Positions 50,476 to 64,000 of a stretch of 64,000 nucleotides of DNA are shown one piece after another. Every line of letters begins with the position of its first letter. Position 1 is the first letter of the stretch. The notes under the pieces are model-generated. The model was not told the DNA's origin, did no database searches, and saw only the letters and a program-made list of their open reading frames with translations. Made by a program: the position numbers and the translations under genes. This stretch comes from Acanthopleura granulata (taxonomy: Eukaryota > Mollusca > Polyplacophora > Chitonida > Chitonidae), in NCBI GenBank assembly GCA_016165875.1, contig JABBOT010000080.1, forward strand, positions 4,619,205-4,683,204. Direction: 5' to 3'.

Positions 50476-51537
50476 TGCGCATCTCTGTGGCTTGGCCCAT
50501 ACTTAACTGTTAGCCACAGAAACACTGCTTGGTTAACTTAGATCAAGTATACATTTTCGCCCCAAGTCCACAATATTTTCTTTCCGCCTCTAATTGTAAC
50601 AAATTCCACACACTTGTCCCGATTCATATTTCCTTTAGACTCAGCCGCAAGGTCACAGCCGTGAGTGCTCTCGACATGACAATTGAGACCCAAACATTAA
50701 CGCCAGCGATACATTGATAGGATGAGTCTTTACATAGCAGTGACATCAGGATGAGTGGTCTCCCTTGTGCATGAGAGGTGCATTCTGGGATCGTAATGTC
50801 CTACTTGTGGCCAAAAAATAAAAAAAGGGATCAAAAATATACCATTGGCGTTACTGTATTTGGCTCGATTCTTGGCACCAAGGGCAGTCAGCAATGTGTG
50901 CTTGCGACTGAGTCTAGATGAGATATGCATAAATAAAGGTGTGTGGGATTTGTTACATTTGGAGGCAGGAAGAAAATGCTGTTGACTTCAAGCGAAAAAG
51001 TATGCTTGATCTACGTTAACCAGGCAGCATCTCTGAGGCTAATATTAAAGTACAGGGTCAAGCCACAGAGACGCGCAGGGTCTGAACAATATAGATATAT
51101 ATATATGCTACCCCTATTTTTGTATTTGACAGTTCATGAACTTTTACTGTACTATATCCACTGGCCAGTTACATGTAAGTTGGAATACTGAATGATGCAA
51201 CAAAATGTACAAGCAGGCACACTTTATTAAGGTAAATGAAGCCTGACAACAGTTAATTAATCAATCCCCAGGGCCCTGCTCTGTCTGTGGGAACAGACTG
51301 CAGATATCTCACGCATGGAGCTGTTAGGTCTGTAGATTTTATCACTGCTATACAAAGCTTGGAATATTAATTAAGCACTGTTAGTGGTTGAGATAGAGTT
51401 GCTGATGTCAGGGGTTACACTGTTATCCATATGACTCCCAAGGTGTACCACACCATGCCTCAACCTGCCAACTAGACGACTCTTGTCTGGTCTGTATATA
51501 CATCCGCATAAACCAGGAGCAAATAGCCAGAAAGCTT

Positions 51538-51985
51538 GCATCATTCTATATTACACTTGCTGTATCTGACCTAACATTTCATATTACACTTGCTCTATCT
51601 CTCCTAACATTCCATATTACACTTGCTCTATCTGACCTAACATTCCATATTACACTTGCTGAATCTGACCTAACATTCTATATTGTCCTTGCTGTATCTG
51701 ACCTGACAGTTCTATCTGATATAACATTCTATATTATCCTTGCTGTATCTGACCTGACAGTTCTTTATTACACTTGCTGTATTTGACCTAACATTCCATA
51801 TTACACTTGCTCTATCTGACCTAACATTCCATATTACACTTGCTGAATCTGACCTCACATTCCATATTACACTTGCTGCAGCTGACCTAACATTCCATAT
51901 TACACTTGCTGTATCTGACCTAATAGTTCAATATTACCCTTGCTGTATCTGACCTAACATTCAGTATTACACATCTGACAGCGAT
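51538..51985. repeat. 33-bp tandem repeat, about thirteen copies
   Basis: Unit ATTACACTTGCTGTATCTGA then CCTAACATTCCAT, with copies that vary. Confidence 0.92.
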
Positions 51986-53005
51986 CTCAAATTATGCCCC
52001 AATTACTTATTTTTTCCTACTTATTCAGTTGATCTGAAAATGGTGTTTTGAGATTTGTTAGGAAAGCACATGTAGGGTAATATCCAACCAGGAAGTCTCA
52101 GCCCCAACAGTAATATTTTATGAATTATTATCAGCTGCTAAAAATGGAATTTTGGTGGCGAACTTTTATGGCAAAAGCAAAAAGTACATGCACACTATTA
52201 TATTCCCAAATGATAGAATTTGTTTTGTGCCGAAACATATCTGACCATTACAATATTTCACACATGCATATGAACATACATGTACATTTAATTTCAGTAC
52301 TGGCAATCCATAGGGGGTTACACCTACAAGTGTCTGTATTAAAATGCGTATAAAATAAAATAGATCACATCAAATCTGATAAATATGCGTAATGATTCAC
52401 CAGCTGGGCGAAGAGAACCCTTGCGAGAATTTGTTGAGACAGTTTCCCATGGGAGACTCCCAAAATCACTGGCTTGGTGCCGGCTATAAGTAAGTGACAG
52501 TCTCTGTCTCTTACATTTACTGGTACACATGTACCCCACACATCAACGCACAAAAGCATATGTGGCTCACATTATCTGGTTGCTTAGTGTGTCTGCTATT
52601 TAAAACAAAAAGTACCAGCTCCAGGCCCTCTAAAGGCATTCTGCTGAATAATTAAAGAACAATTTATGAACAGAAAGGTTGTGTGTTGTAATGAAGAATA
52701 TTGTTTCATGTACTATGGCAGATTAATCATGTATATACATATACAGGATTAATTAGGCACCTACCAATCTGATCTAACAAGTAACATCTTATCGTTGGTA
52801 ATGAATTCTGTATGAAACATGAGATGACAACTTTATAAATTGTTTGTATCAACAGCTCAGTCTTTGTTCACAGATTTCAACGTCCTCTTTAGACATCCAC
52901 ATATATGTATACACACAGCTTTATTTGTATTAAACATCGATTTATTTTTTACCCTAAGTAACAAGAGATATACATGTCTATTTAGAAGTTCTGTACATGC
53001 ACTAC

Positions 53006-53096
53006 AACAAATGTACACTAATGTAGAACAAATGCACACTAATGTAGAACAAATGTACACTAATGTAGAACAAATGTACACTAATGTAGAACAAAA
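53006..53096. repeat. 21-bp tandem repeat, about four copies
   Basis: Unit AACAAATGTACACTAATGTAG. Gives a chance 7-residue peptide repeat in one frame; no gene. Confidence 0.92.
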
Positions 53097-56000
53097 CATT
53101 TAAATGAGTGTTAGTAAAAAGACCATTGAAAGTTATATCAAAAAGTACTGGCTTTTACTCACAAATATGTTGTTATTTTCTTCTTTACTGCATGAAACGC
53201 AGTCAAATGATTGAACTCGATGATAGAGTTTAAAAAGTTATAAAAATCAGATTGTGGAAAGCAGTTTTCTTCAAAAGAGAAATGCTCGAAGCCACGTTAT
53301 GATGATATACATGTAATTTTACCTACGTGTTCACACATAATCACAACCTGTCCATTCACATGCACTGTTCGTGTTTTTCAGGTAAGTATATCTATATTTA
53401 TCTTAAAAACATTTGAACTAAAAATAAACACACAATCTTTACCACATCAAATGTCAGAGGTTCCCAATAAATGGAAGGTGAATGTTTGAGACTTAGGAAA
53501 ACACTGGACTGAATTACACTTTCACTACAAATTACTGAATTACACTACACCACTTTTTTCGACTTCGTGCCTGACAATGCCTGAAAGGCTAACACATAAA
53601 AGGCAAAAGTTCTTTCAACTATGACTGTCTGTTGCACAGTTCTAAACTATTACCATCAATTAAGGCCACACTATATGTCTGACAAAATAGATGTAGATGT
53701 ATCTGTTAATATAGGCATTCAAAATCAAATGCAGCTTCTTTAATTCTAATATAAATTACACTGAAGTGCAGGAAGTGTTGTGATATGTTATTGAATATCA
53801 GGCTAAACATATGAAACTCAATGTGTAGCAAAAATACATGTAAGATTAAATGTCATATTTTAAACACCAAATTAATAAAAGCTAACATGTTTTGGAAATT
53901 TCTCATCTTTGCGGGGGCTATTTTCCGTCTTTGTTTGAAGTTGCTTTCATTATCTGTTTACACATTTTATGAAGTAATACACACGTAAACTGTTTAATTT
54001 GTTGTCTATTTTTTTGGCGACTTTGTTCACTCACAACATAATGTGATGTAGTGCATGGGGAAACAGAAACTAAAGACTGTGAAAACTGTGATTCATGCAA
54101 ACATCCTGCTATTCACATTAGAAGTTCCATGTGGTCATCATGAGGTTCTGCTGTGTGAGTCTATTGTCTGAAAAACACAGACTGTATGCATACAGCTGTA
54201 CTCAACATTACGTTATGTAGGTCAATTAGAATATACATGCAAGTACTGTGTGTACAAGAGGACCAAGTCAAGGTTATGGGTAGGGTATTACACCATTCAA
54301 CACCTAACCAATGAAAGGCTTGCAATAATATGTGCTGTCATAAACATCAGCCTCAACAAACCCACTACAGGTACAGGAATTTGTCTATTTGTCACCCAGC
54401 CCTTAAATCTAGCTTACTCTAATTCGTCTAAGTTTGGGGAAAGATATCAGTGCTTCTGAAAGGAAACAAAGCACATTTCTCTTCCAGTTTGTAGGAAAAC
54501 TAAAGCCATGGATATGTTGTTTATTTGATGGACTGACTATGTCACTAAGAAAAGGAACTCTGTATTCCTGTAACAATTACATGCATACTGGCTAAAAATA
54601 GCAGACCAGGTGTCTCAAAAATTAGAAGAATCAGGGTATGTCACAGTTGCGTTGAGTCAGAACTAGTCCCACGAACCAATCAGCTTCTATCCACAATTTA
54701 GAAGTCATTACCAGAAATGCAACATGAGCTTTCTTGCATTTAAAGGCACTGGAGTGGTCACGATCAGATTTTCGTACTGGAGAATGTTCTACATTCGGTT
54801 GGAACTAGTCCCAATTAGTTCAGGGCTGCCCTAAACGACATGAGTGCTCCTGTCACCGAGTTGCAGCAGCATCTGTGTAAGTAGCCGATCTGACAGGGTG
54901 CATAAATCACGTGATGGTTATCCAAGACTTTTGGGATGCCACTTAGCAAAGTCCAGATGAAATATGCATACACAGTAAAATAATTCCAAGTGTCCAAGCT
55001 CTCTTGCTTTCTTTATTTCCGGTAACAACAATCACTTTGTCATGCTGACATTGTCTTATTCTTTTCCTTTTCAAAATGGCTGACATTTCTGTGAGACTAT
55101 CAAGCAAATACGGATATTATCTGCAGATTTAAGATGTACCAGGACACAGTTTACATAAAACGACATGTTAAAACAGAAGAGCAAATCCAGCACATAACAG
55201 CAGGAATGATTCATTCATGGATTACAATTACAACCCATCTACACGATGTATACAACACATCCCATTACACATCATTACAGGAAAAATATTATGCACGTGT
55301 GGCATGGAGAATCAATGCAAACGCCACATGTATTGTGTGCCTTAACTTGTTTCTTTAGCAGACATGGACTTCCCAAGTAAGACAGACTCTACTGCAATGT
55401 GTAACATTCCCGTCGTACAGAACACAATAGCTCTCACCACTGGTCTAACAGGAGTGCGCACTCGCTGGTGGTCAGTATCATATTACTGGTGTAAGAGTAG
55501 GCTCCATTGTACATGTACCTTGAACGCACTTTTCTGTCAACTCACTTTCTTTGTTAATCAAGTCTCCTTATCTACATACACAACAAAATTTTCTCCTGAA
55601 CTAAAACCTGAACCATATAAAACAAATACACAGCACATTACAGTTGTATCATTGTCCATCCATTAAATGTGCACAACACTTATTCCTGAAACCACAGGCA
55701 GGGCCATCCTTGTCACTTGGTGGGGAAATGTTTTTATTATTTTTTCACTTTGGCCAATGAAAGATGAAATTCAAGTAGTTGGAAGAAATTAAGATAGAGG
55801 GTAATTCCATCGATAACCTAATAAAATGTTTACAGCCCTTTCTCCGAGGGATGGCCGGGTTACCCGCAGCAAATACATTTTAATGATGCCCCAACCATTT
55901 TACAGCTCATACATGTAAGTACATTGTACATACATGTTCATGTATCAATGTTAGATGGCATCAGATTACATGTATACAAATCCATACTCCACGTGTCATT

Positions 56001-56550
56001 AATGAAGAAGGAGAGACCCTGGCATTAACATGCATGTGCACCGTATGACTGATACTAATGGGTCAAAAACTCAACATAATCCACTCAGCCAGCTGACTTT
56101 AAAACAGAATGCACTTCACAGCTGTGGCAAAAGCTATCATCAAAACAGTAAATGGCATTTCACAAAGAAATACAACCAATTTGGAAGGCTGTTTAAAACT
56201 GTCAAGATGGGTTAATTTTAACTTTTGTCATGAAGTGGAGGCAGCCTAAAGAAACCCTAAAAAATTACACAAACATCTCTTATAATCACTCATCAACATA
56301 ATTCAATTTTTAATTTTTAAATACATCAGGCAGCCAATATAATCCCTAAAAAAATCAAACAACACAAATCTCTTAAATTCACATATCAACATAATTTAAT
56401 GTCTAATTTTTAAATACAATATACTGATTCATTTATTTTATTGCTGTTAAATACATGCATGTTACTTGGGGAGTTTTTCTTAGTTAGTAGTGTATGGAGT
56501 AAACCACTATCCTTCAGCAGGTACATAGAGGATACTGCACAGTGAAGGTT

Positions 56551-56664
56551 GAACACCATAAATATTGTTCGAGTGAGAAGTGGAAATGATAACCCACAAG
56601 ACGCAAAGCATCAAGTGTGTTATCTTTTCCACCTCTCACGTGAACAATATTTAAGGTATTCAGC
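56551..56664. repeat. imperfect palindrome, about 48-bp arms
   Basis: Left arm TAAATATTGTTCGAGTGAGA and right arm (reverse) TAAATATTGTTCACGTGAGA pair with a short loop. Possibly a small foldback or MITE relic. Confidence 0.8.
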
Positions 56665-58050
56665 CTTAATTGTGCAATATTCTGTTTATTATTTATACTC
56701 CAACAAAATCATGATCTTGTGTACTTTAAAAAAAGTTTTCGGCATTTTTTCCAGCTGTAGGCTGTCACAGACATGCTTAGTGCGTGACATCGTGTACATG
56801 ACCTGTTAACATAGCAGTTGAGTAAACTTGGATTATGACATCATTCCGCTAAACTTGCTTTATGACATCATTCCGCCGAGATCAGATTGGAACTTTACAA
56901 AATAAAACATTTCTTTTTTTTTTTTTTTTTTTTTTTTGAGGTCATGACGTCTGGGTGTGAAATACCAAAATGTGATATTTCACTGCAGTGAAAATAACAC
57001 TTTTCTCAGTGAAGGAAATGCTGGGATTTCACTGCTGTATAAATAATAAATATACATACGTGTATGTTACTGTAGATGATGTAAAAACTCTATGATTCAA
57101 AGTTTCCGTGTAGTCTGAGGGCTTGATACTGTGGCCCCATTGGCCAAGGTCATTGACTTACATCACGACCAACCCTTCAGCTGACAGCCCTAAGGTTAAG
57201 TTTAATTCCAGTGTTATAGAGCCAGCTGTACTGCAACGAATGCTTTGAAAAGCTACGTGTGTTATATACATGTGGTCAATAGACATTGTGTACATCTATA
57301 GGAGGCTGCAATAGACCCTTTCAGCATAAGCTCTGAGACATGCGCAGTGCATTATGTTGGCTGGCAAAAGATGGCAACAACAGCCTAAAACCTTTCTTTG
57401 TCGAGAAACTTTGTGGTTCTGTCCAATGTGACGTTACAACTGAGGCTCGCATCATAGCTTGACGCAACAATGAAGTGATACCGATGCCAACCCAAACTGA
57501 ACGTCATACGTCTTGGTCGTTGTCCTCAACTGGTCTATGACTGCCAGCTGTCCGTCAAACACGTACATGTGTGTACAGTCACACACAATGTAAATAACCT
57601 CTGACAAATGTACATGAACATGTCCAACCACCCTTAATGAAACTTTACACTTCACTTCAGAGGAGAATTACTGGTACAAATATGTGAATGTTAATTGGGA
57701 CAAAGATATATTGTTCTAGTGCATCATGCACATGGCACAGTTCAGCACACATCTGTAAACAGAATCATACACAAGACAATCACTGAAAGACACAGAGCGT
57801 ATGCCTCAGACGCATGTCTTATTTTCTCGACGATGACTTGAACTATCCCTGACAAAGATGTCATGCGTGAAGCCCAGGCATTCCTTAAAACAGTGGTCTA
57901 CTTTTTGATGACACAACTCACTGCATTTAACTGACATATATATCTACATCATACTGTGCCTTCACATGCACATTCACAACTGTATTTGACTTAAACTGTC
58001 ACCCATGACTGTGTTAATCCTCTTTTGATCTTCGAGAGTCGCCATATTTT

Positions 58051-58195
58051 TTGGAATAGTGTTTTACGTTGAACTCAAGAATATTTCACTTATACCACGG
58101 AGAGGAGGGCAGTATAATTGTGGGAGAAGACCCGCAGGTTGCTGGTGGACCTTCTCATGTACGACCAGAGATGAAGCCAGTGGAAGCTGGGGCAA
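58051..58195 (-). mobile_element. SINE 3' half
   Basis: TTGAACTCAAGAATATTTCA, CCCGCAGGTTGCTGGTGGAC and GAAGCCAGTGGAAGCTGG. Confidence 0.82.
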
Positions 58196-60144
58196 GTCGT
58201 TTTAAGGTTTGCCTGAAGGAAGGTAGGACGATATCCAGCACCAACAGCACATATTTCATGATCATGACCTTTACTTGCATTTAAAAGTGCACTTTTCGGG
58301 GCAAAATGTTAGGTTCAATAGAGCACTCCATGTGCACTGTAGTCATGCAGATATGTATGATCAGTCATAGCACTTAGTAAGTGAAAGCCAAGAGAAGCCG
58401 TACTTATTAGTGAGGTGACCATTCAAACTCATGCTCTATAGATCATACACACGTATGTAAAGACATTGTTATAGTGAATACTGGACACAATCCGTAGATA
58501 GCTACATCACAGAAACCAGATTTACATGTTACATGTATGTATATGTACAGCTACACATACAGTTTCTTCAGAACCATGCTTTGGAAATGTTTATAAATAA
58601 TTAATAACACCTCACCTCTGGTAAATAGGCTATTAGTCAAGTACACAGCATGTATGTATTACTAATACCAAATATGTGTATTGTATTTGCCAGGTTAGTG
58701 CTACAAATGTGTCAGCATTGTATGTTCTATATAAATGTACACAAATGTGCAGTCATCGTATGAAACAACTGTAATTCTTTTAGCATGTTAACAAGCTACC
58801 TTCATAAAATTTACTTTTTGTTAAGTTCTGAAGTTGATGACCTGGGCCACTGGAGTGTCATTACTAAAATCATAACAAAATGCTGCATTTGAAGTTGACC
58901 GTTTTGTTATGAAAAGGTCAATGAATTACCGATAGGGAAGCTTGTGTAATATCCATGCGATATTTGGTTTACTGCAGTACTTGTATTTGAGCAATGCATC
59001 CCCCCGGCTTCTCCATCGTCAAATATTTATTTATTCGATTCTTGTTTAATGGAATACATATACTCAGAAATTTTTCACTCACATACATGATGATTTATTA
59101 TCAGTAAATCACGGTAAATCATCAACCTCTGCTAAGTTTCCTACATCGGATGCACTGACAGACACACCATATTGATGGGAAATAGGTGACCTGACTGTGT
59201 AAATGGCCACACAAGTGTTGTTCATCAATTATCCCCATAAATATCCCAAGAGTAGTGACTGTGAAAAAAATCCACACTTGTTTTCCATGGCTGGATTTGC
59301 CCACCATTTATTTATTGATTCATCTGACTGTTGCTCAAGAATTTTTCTGTCAACATGATGGGCGAAACAACAAAAGCTGGTTTCAAACTCCACGCTTAAA
59401 TGGTCAGGAGCCTGATAGGCAAAATGAGCCAGCAAAGTGCCCCAACCATTTCCATCAATCTTTGGGTTTGAACCCACAATTCATGCTCATCATTAACTAC
59501 TTATTAATTGGTACTGCAGACTGCATTAATGTCAAGCACTGGTGACAAGTGCTTCTCAAACAAACAAAGTACACTATACATGACTTAAATCTATGCATTG
59601 CAGAATAATGCAAGCAATACTTTCTGATGTGTTTTTTTTTTTTTTTCTTGTTTTTTTCTTCTTTATTTTATTTTTACAGTCTTTAAGGCTGGGTTAGCCT
59701 GCGCTATCAGACAGACACAGAGTTCTTGTCTGCAATAGATAACAGGGTCTGAAACAGTGTTAATTGGTGCAATCCCCACTCCCTTCCCAAGCCCCCATCT
59801 AAGACACACACACACACATCAGCTGATTAGGGGTGATAACAGTGTCATGGTTGATAGGGACCAGTCAGCCACTTCATCAAGATCTCCACAACCACAACAT
59901 AGGCATATTAACAGCTGGAAATGACCCATACATGCACCTTGGCCTGGGGATGGTAAACACTTTGCCGCCCTGGTGCAAGGGACTGACCTTGTCATGTTTA
60001 CAAGTCATAACAAATCAACCACTAAGCAGGTGAAGATGTTCCCCTTGAAGGGAACTTATGAACTACATGTCAACTACAAAAGTACATGTAATTTGTCAAT
60101 ATCCTTCACACACCCTAAAATAAGACATCATCTGAATATGCTGC

Positions 60145-60432
60145 ATTTATTTATTTGTTTATTTAACTGATTAATGTACATGTATAAGCCATGCTTAAGA
60201 ATGTTTCACTTACAATGTACATGATGGTGGCCAGCATTATGGTGGGAGGGAGCCGGGCAGGGGCTGGGGGGGAACCCACGACCATCCAAAAGTTGCTGGC
60301 AGATAATTTCTTTGTACGATCAGATCAGGAAGCCAATGTGAGTTGGGCTTTGCCTCAAAACGATTGCATCAACTTGTAAGAGGTACCTGAGCCATTACGC
60401 TGCACTAGTGTGCTAGCCCTTTCATCCACATT
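60145..60432 (-). mobile_element. near full-length SINE
   Basis: Tail TTATTTATTTGTTTATTTAA, CATTATGGTGGGAGGGAGCC, CCCACGACCATCC and head CACTAGTGTGCTAGCCC. Confidence 0.85.
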
Positions 60433-60435
60433 TTC

Positions 60436-60600
60436 AGAGGCATATTAATATCATAAAATGAAGTACTGTTGTCAGGGCTGAAACTGACAGCTTCGTCCCA
60501 CCTTTTAAACAATCCTCCAAACACCTTCCTATAATCAACAGACCTATCTGATATCCATAAAAATGAGCAACTTACGCAACGTGTTAATTTTCCACTGAAT
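60436..60600. repeat. dispersed repeat, family C
   Basis: Blocks TCAGAGGCATATTAATATCA and CACCTTCCTATAATCAACAG. Follows directly on a SINE head. Confidence 0.55.
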
Positions 60601-60745
60601 TTCGTTGCATTTTATCAGCTGAAACCTGTACATGTGACCCTGGGTGAACATCCCTTCACCATTTTGGCACTAGACATAGTTTTTTTATTGCACAGTGTTT
60701 AGTACAGATACAGCTTTTGTGTAATATGTGCTACTTTTTCATTTA

Positions 60746-60930
60746 TTTAAAAGGCGTGTAAAGTTCCACTCCTTAATTTTTCACTTTTATGATGGCAATC
60801 AGGTTTTTGGATGGAGAAAACCAGCTTCTGTTGTCCAGAGTACACGTACATGTAAGTCCCCGATCTTCCCTGGGCACATATACCTGTAACTGGTGACAAA
60901 TCAACCTGCACAAGAAGGTTGCTGGTCCCA
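60746..60930 (-). mobile_element. diverged SINE, second body type
   Basis: CTTAATTTTTCACTTTTATG ATGGCAATCAGG and GGATGGAGAAAACCAGC. Confidence 0.5.
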
Positions 60931-62247
60931 TGTTTTATATTACAGATTAACATGTAGACCAATATACACACAAAGTAGGACAACACAACATGTGCAAATG
61001 AACTTAATATACAGGCATGATTCCACTGGTGCTGATAACCTCAATCAGGAGAAATGGTTAACTACATGTCTATTTCATGTCCTGTTAGCACTGTGCAGAC
61101 ATCATTCTGCGATGATCAAACTCATCAAAATCTCCTTCTAAATCAATGGACTTGTAAGTTGCCAGCAACCTGTGGGGAATTGGGGATTAGGCATGGCTCA
61201 TTTCCTCAGAAGCCATTTGATACCCTCTTAGCAGGAACAGGCATGAAGATCACAGGAGAATGCAGCATTAGCAATCTGAGAGGCTTCAATGGCCACGTAC
61301 AAATCAATACAGAGACACAAGTATAACGTGAGGTGTCTGTGTCGGCTGAGATTCCAGACACAGAATAACGACAAGGCTTGCACAAGTTATTATAAAAACA
61401 TAAATGTATTGTCATATACATGTACCTAGAAGAATCAAAAGGCCTGATCCCGAATGGTGCCGTCATAACCTTCTGGTTTTATAAAGAAATTTAATAACAT
61501 GGAACTCAAACTGATGCTTTCTGAGAGCTTTCGCAGTAAGTCTGTGAATAACAGAAATCTGTCTGATAACCAAACTTTTTTATTGGTAAACCATGATGTT
61601 GTTGTTCAATCTGCTTGTTCGTGTTAATACAGCTTGAAAATGGCTCGAGATACAGCCCTGATTGCACGTGGCCTGACTCTCTAAAATAGTGATGCTGCTG
61701 ATGCTAACATACAAAACATGCATATATATACATATGTACATTACATGCAAGCTAATTTTCATGCAGCGTGAATACTTATTAAGGCATCCAGTTCATGCCA
61801 CTGTCCATGTCAGATTAAAGTTACACCACAGCACACTAGTGTCCCGAGTCATGGCACACTAATGTATTTTGACTTGCGAAATTCGTTGGTATTTTATCGC
61901 TAATGATCTTCTTCTGACGAACACATACACATGTTTATTATGTACAGTAACAACCATTCCAATTGTATACACTTGCAATTACAATGAATTAGAAATTCAG
62001 AAAATGTAAACATATACATGTATATGCAAACATATATTTTAAAGTGCCACTCTGGTCAGAATACAAACTGCGTCGAAATATTACAATGATGTGAAAAAAA
62101 TCCTACAGAGTAAGCCTAACACCATGTTTCAAAAGGATTTTGATGAATAACACTATTTAACCAGTAAAACTGGAGGTTCCTTGAAAAACAAAATCTTCGG
62201 CTGTGGCCGTAAAATTTTCCTGATGTGATGTGATAATATTCCCTGTA

Positions 62248-62383
62248 TGACGTCGAATCAGGCAGATGTGACGTTGAGTAAGGCATTTACATTGTCACGA
62301 GCATCAAGAGCATTTGCAAGGGCAGTATCATATAAGTATACACATCAGCGATTGATGACGTCATGTGCTCGTGGCTGACGTCA
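62248..62383. promoter_or_regulatory. cluster of CRE-like motifs
   Basis: Two perfect TGACGTCA palindromes at 62356-62363 and 62376-62383, 20 bp apart, with TGACGTC at 62248 and TGACGTT at 62269. CREB/ATF sites by consensus. In the presumed par-6 intron; function inferred. Confidence 0.45.
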
Positions 62384-64000
62384 CACCAGGCAAAGTGGAA
62401 GCGCCAGAAATATTTTGTTTCCATATACTCTGATGAAAAGTACAACATCGGTTTTAATTCGCTGCAATATTTTCACAATTTAGGAAAGCAATTCAGATTA
62501 TCCCAGTCTTTACAAATTCACCTTGCTTTTAAGACACAGATGTTTTGACACCAAAGTAACTCTTTAACTTTAGTTATTGCTACGAGAATGAATGTTCGAT
62601 ATTGGCTGTGTGATTTTCAGTGATAAAAAGGTTTAGATAATTATCTGCCACAATACATGTACGTCATGATACATGTACATCCACATCAAAGATATGATGA
62701 TATTCAGTGCAGCCAGGAATACATCAGGATGCATACACTCATATATTGCACATTTAAAATACAGGGGTATCAAATAACAATGTCTTAAAGGGGATCTGCA
62801 GATCAGGTTTTTGATGTGTTTGAAATTTAACCAAGTCAACATTTCACACGATTCTGTTCCATTACTTTGTATGTGACATTTTAAAGCCATGAATTAATTC
62901 TATGCCAACATTATTACACAAACTGTGACATTTTATGAAACATACCAGGGAGTGTAACACAGAGTGCTAACATGCTCGTGAACCCGATCCAAAGTTAAAA
63001 ACACAATTGCAATCTGCTTGAAAGTAAAAGTAGTGAATTATTTTCACAACAAAAGCTGCACCAGCTATATGTAAATAAGTTTTCCAAAACCTGAAAAAGC
63101 CAGAAATCTATTTCTGTATTACATGTATTACTGTTAGCTTACATGCTTATAGTAAACCTTAATTAGGCATTGTTTCAACCAGTTTCATAAATCCCCTAAG
63201 CCAGAAACTGTAAGGTGTACATGGTCATGTCTTTAAAGCAAGCATTGAGCACCTCCACAAAATGCCACGTCTGCTGACAGCTTCGTGATCCTGGGGCCTG
63301 ACCTTCAGCATGGACAACATATCTGAATGGTTTCTAGATGTGTAGGAATAATGGCTATTCTAGATTGTGTGCCATACACAGTACACTTACATGCATCCCA
63401 GGTCACACAAGCAGAAGTAACTGCCCTAAAGTTCAGGAGGTTGACAGGAAATGGGTGACCAGCTATCTGCTGTGATTATGGGTTCTGTCATTATAGCCTC
63501 AGACAGGCTGGTGTCCAGTTACAACCACATCCTCACAGCCAGGGCTGCATACCCAAACAACAATTGGCTATGTAGCAATTACCCGTGCTGTAACCATTAG
63601 TGCTTCACTGACCAATGAATAGGTTGTTCAGTATGCTAACATACATGTAGAGAAATTCACACTGTAATCATTATACATGTGAAAAATATCTTAAATTTAA
63701 TTCTTTTCACTTCATTTTCTACAGAGTGAAATTGTTAACAATGATCCTTGCAGTGAGTAAAGATCTGCAAAATTTTACTTCACTGCTGGAAAATGTATTG
63801 ACAGATGACAAGAACACATGTATACAAAAGTATGTGTAGGCCTTGAGTGCAGTCCGGCACAAGTTATGGATGGGAATTTAAATGCAAAAATATAAATTAT
63901 TGACTATTCATGATGCATTACACTTTGTAAGCAACTCCACAAATACTGGGGTGGGATGGGGGTGGGGGGTATTAAACAACACTGACTCCTCTCAAGTGGT

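Larger units (their letters stand above)
46097..64000 (-). other. par-6: long non-coding stretch, probable par-6 intron
   Basis: About 18 kb with no recognisable exon on either strand. Longest open frames are repeat-derived (48583-49047) or lack any family signal. It holds several minisatellites, a 60-bp-arm hairpin (47922-48049), SINE pieces, a second palindrome (56551-56664) and a CRE-like pair (62356-62383). Subregions 53100-56550, 56920-58050 and 62640-64000 show nothing beyond simple AT-rich sequence. Confidence 0.5.

Noticed and set aside
52840..53103. Peptide repeat with TNVEQMY
   Set aside because: Made by the 21-bp tandem repeat; not a gene.
46097..64000. Search for a PAR-6 PB1 exon
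   Set aside because: No segment with INNDDN or VKSKFDAEFRRF-like coding was found on the minus strand.

Overview
The window is from a eukaryotic nuclear genome, most likely a lophotrochozoan and probably a mollusc. Evidence for this: small exons with canonical GT..AG borders, three animal genes, many copies of a tRNA-derived SINE whose 3' core resembles the MetaSINE type known from molluscs and other invertebrates, and frequent TACATGTA-like palindromes. The species cannot be named from the sequence. No bacterial, viral, CRISPR or toxin gene was recognised.

Positions 1-38084, minus strand: a nearly complete kinesin-12 gene (KIF15 type). I joined 37 exons by hand using splice sites, reading phase and family alignment. 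They give one continuous reading frame of about 1,396 residues up to the left window edge; the vertebrate protein is about 1,390. The N-terminal motor domain (exons 1-12) is followed by a very long coiled coil (exons 13-37). Only the last part of the C-terminus lies outside the window. Introns hold SINEs, two MITE-like families, a dispersed repeat and many minisatellites.

Positions 38085-38340: a 256-bp space between two divergent start codons, read as a bidirectional promoter. It carries a CCAAT box, a GC-rich E2F-like motif and a TTTGAA (CHR-like) motif, which fits a mitotic gene. Positions 38341-39983, plus strand: a three-exon gene for a 235-residue DUF218/YdcF-like protein.

Positions 45384-46096, minus strand: the last coding exon of par-6 (semi-CRIB and PDZ). 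No PB1 exon was found to the right, so 46097-64000 is read as one very long par-6 intron with repeats and no recognisable gene. Positions 40402-45383 hold intergenic sequence and the probable par-6 3' UTR.

Most unusual observation: minisatellites in the kinesin gene repeatedly sit on exon-intron borders. At exons 7, 13, 19, 26, 31, 32 and 36 the repeated unit contains, or begins at, the 5' splice site, often with part or all of the exon. The neighbouring DUF218 gene has the mirror case, a 21-bp array built from its exon 2 3' splice site. The clearest array is nine 122-bp copies of exon 32, an 84-nt phase-0 exon encoding exactly four heptads of coiled coil.
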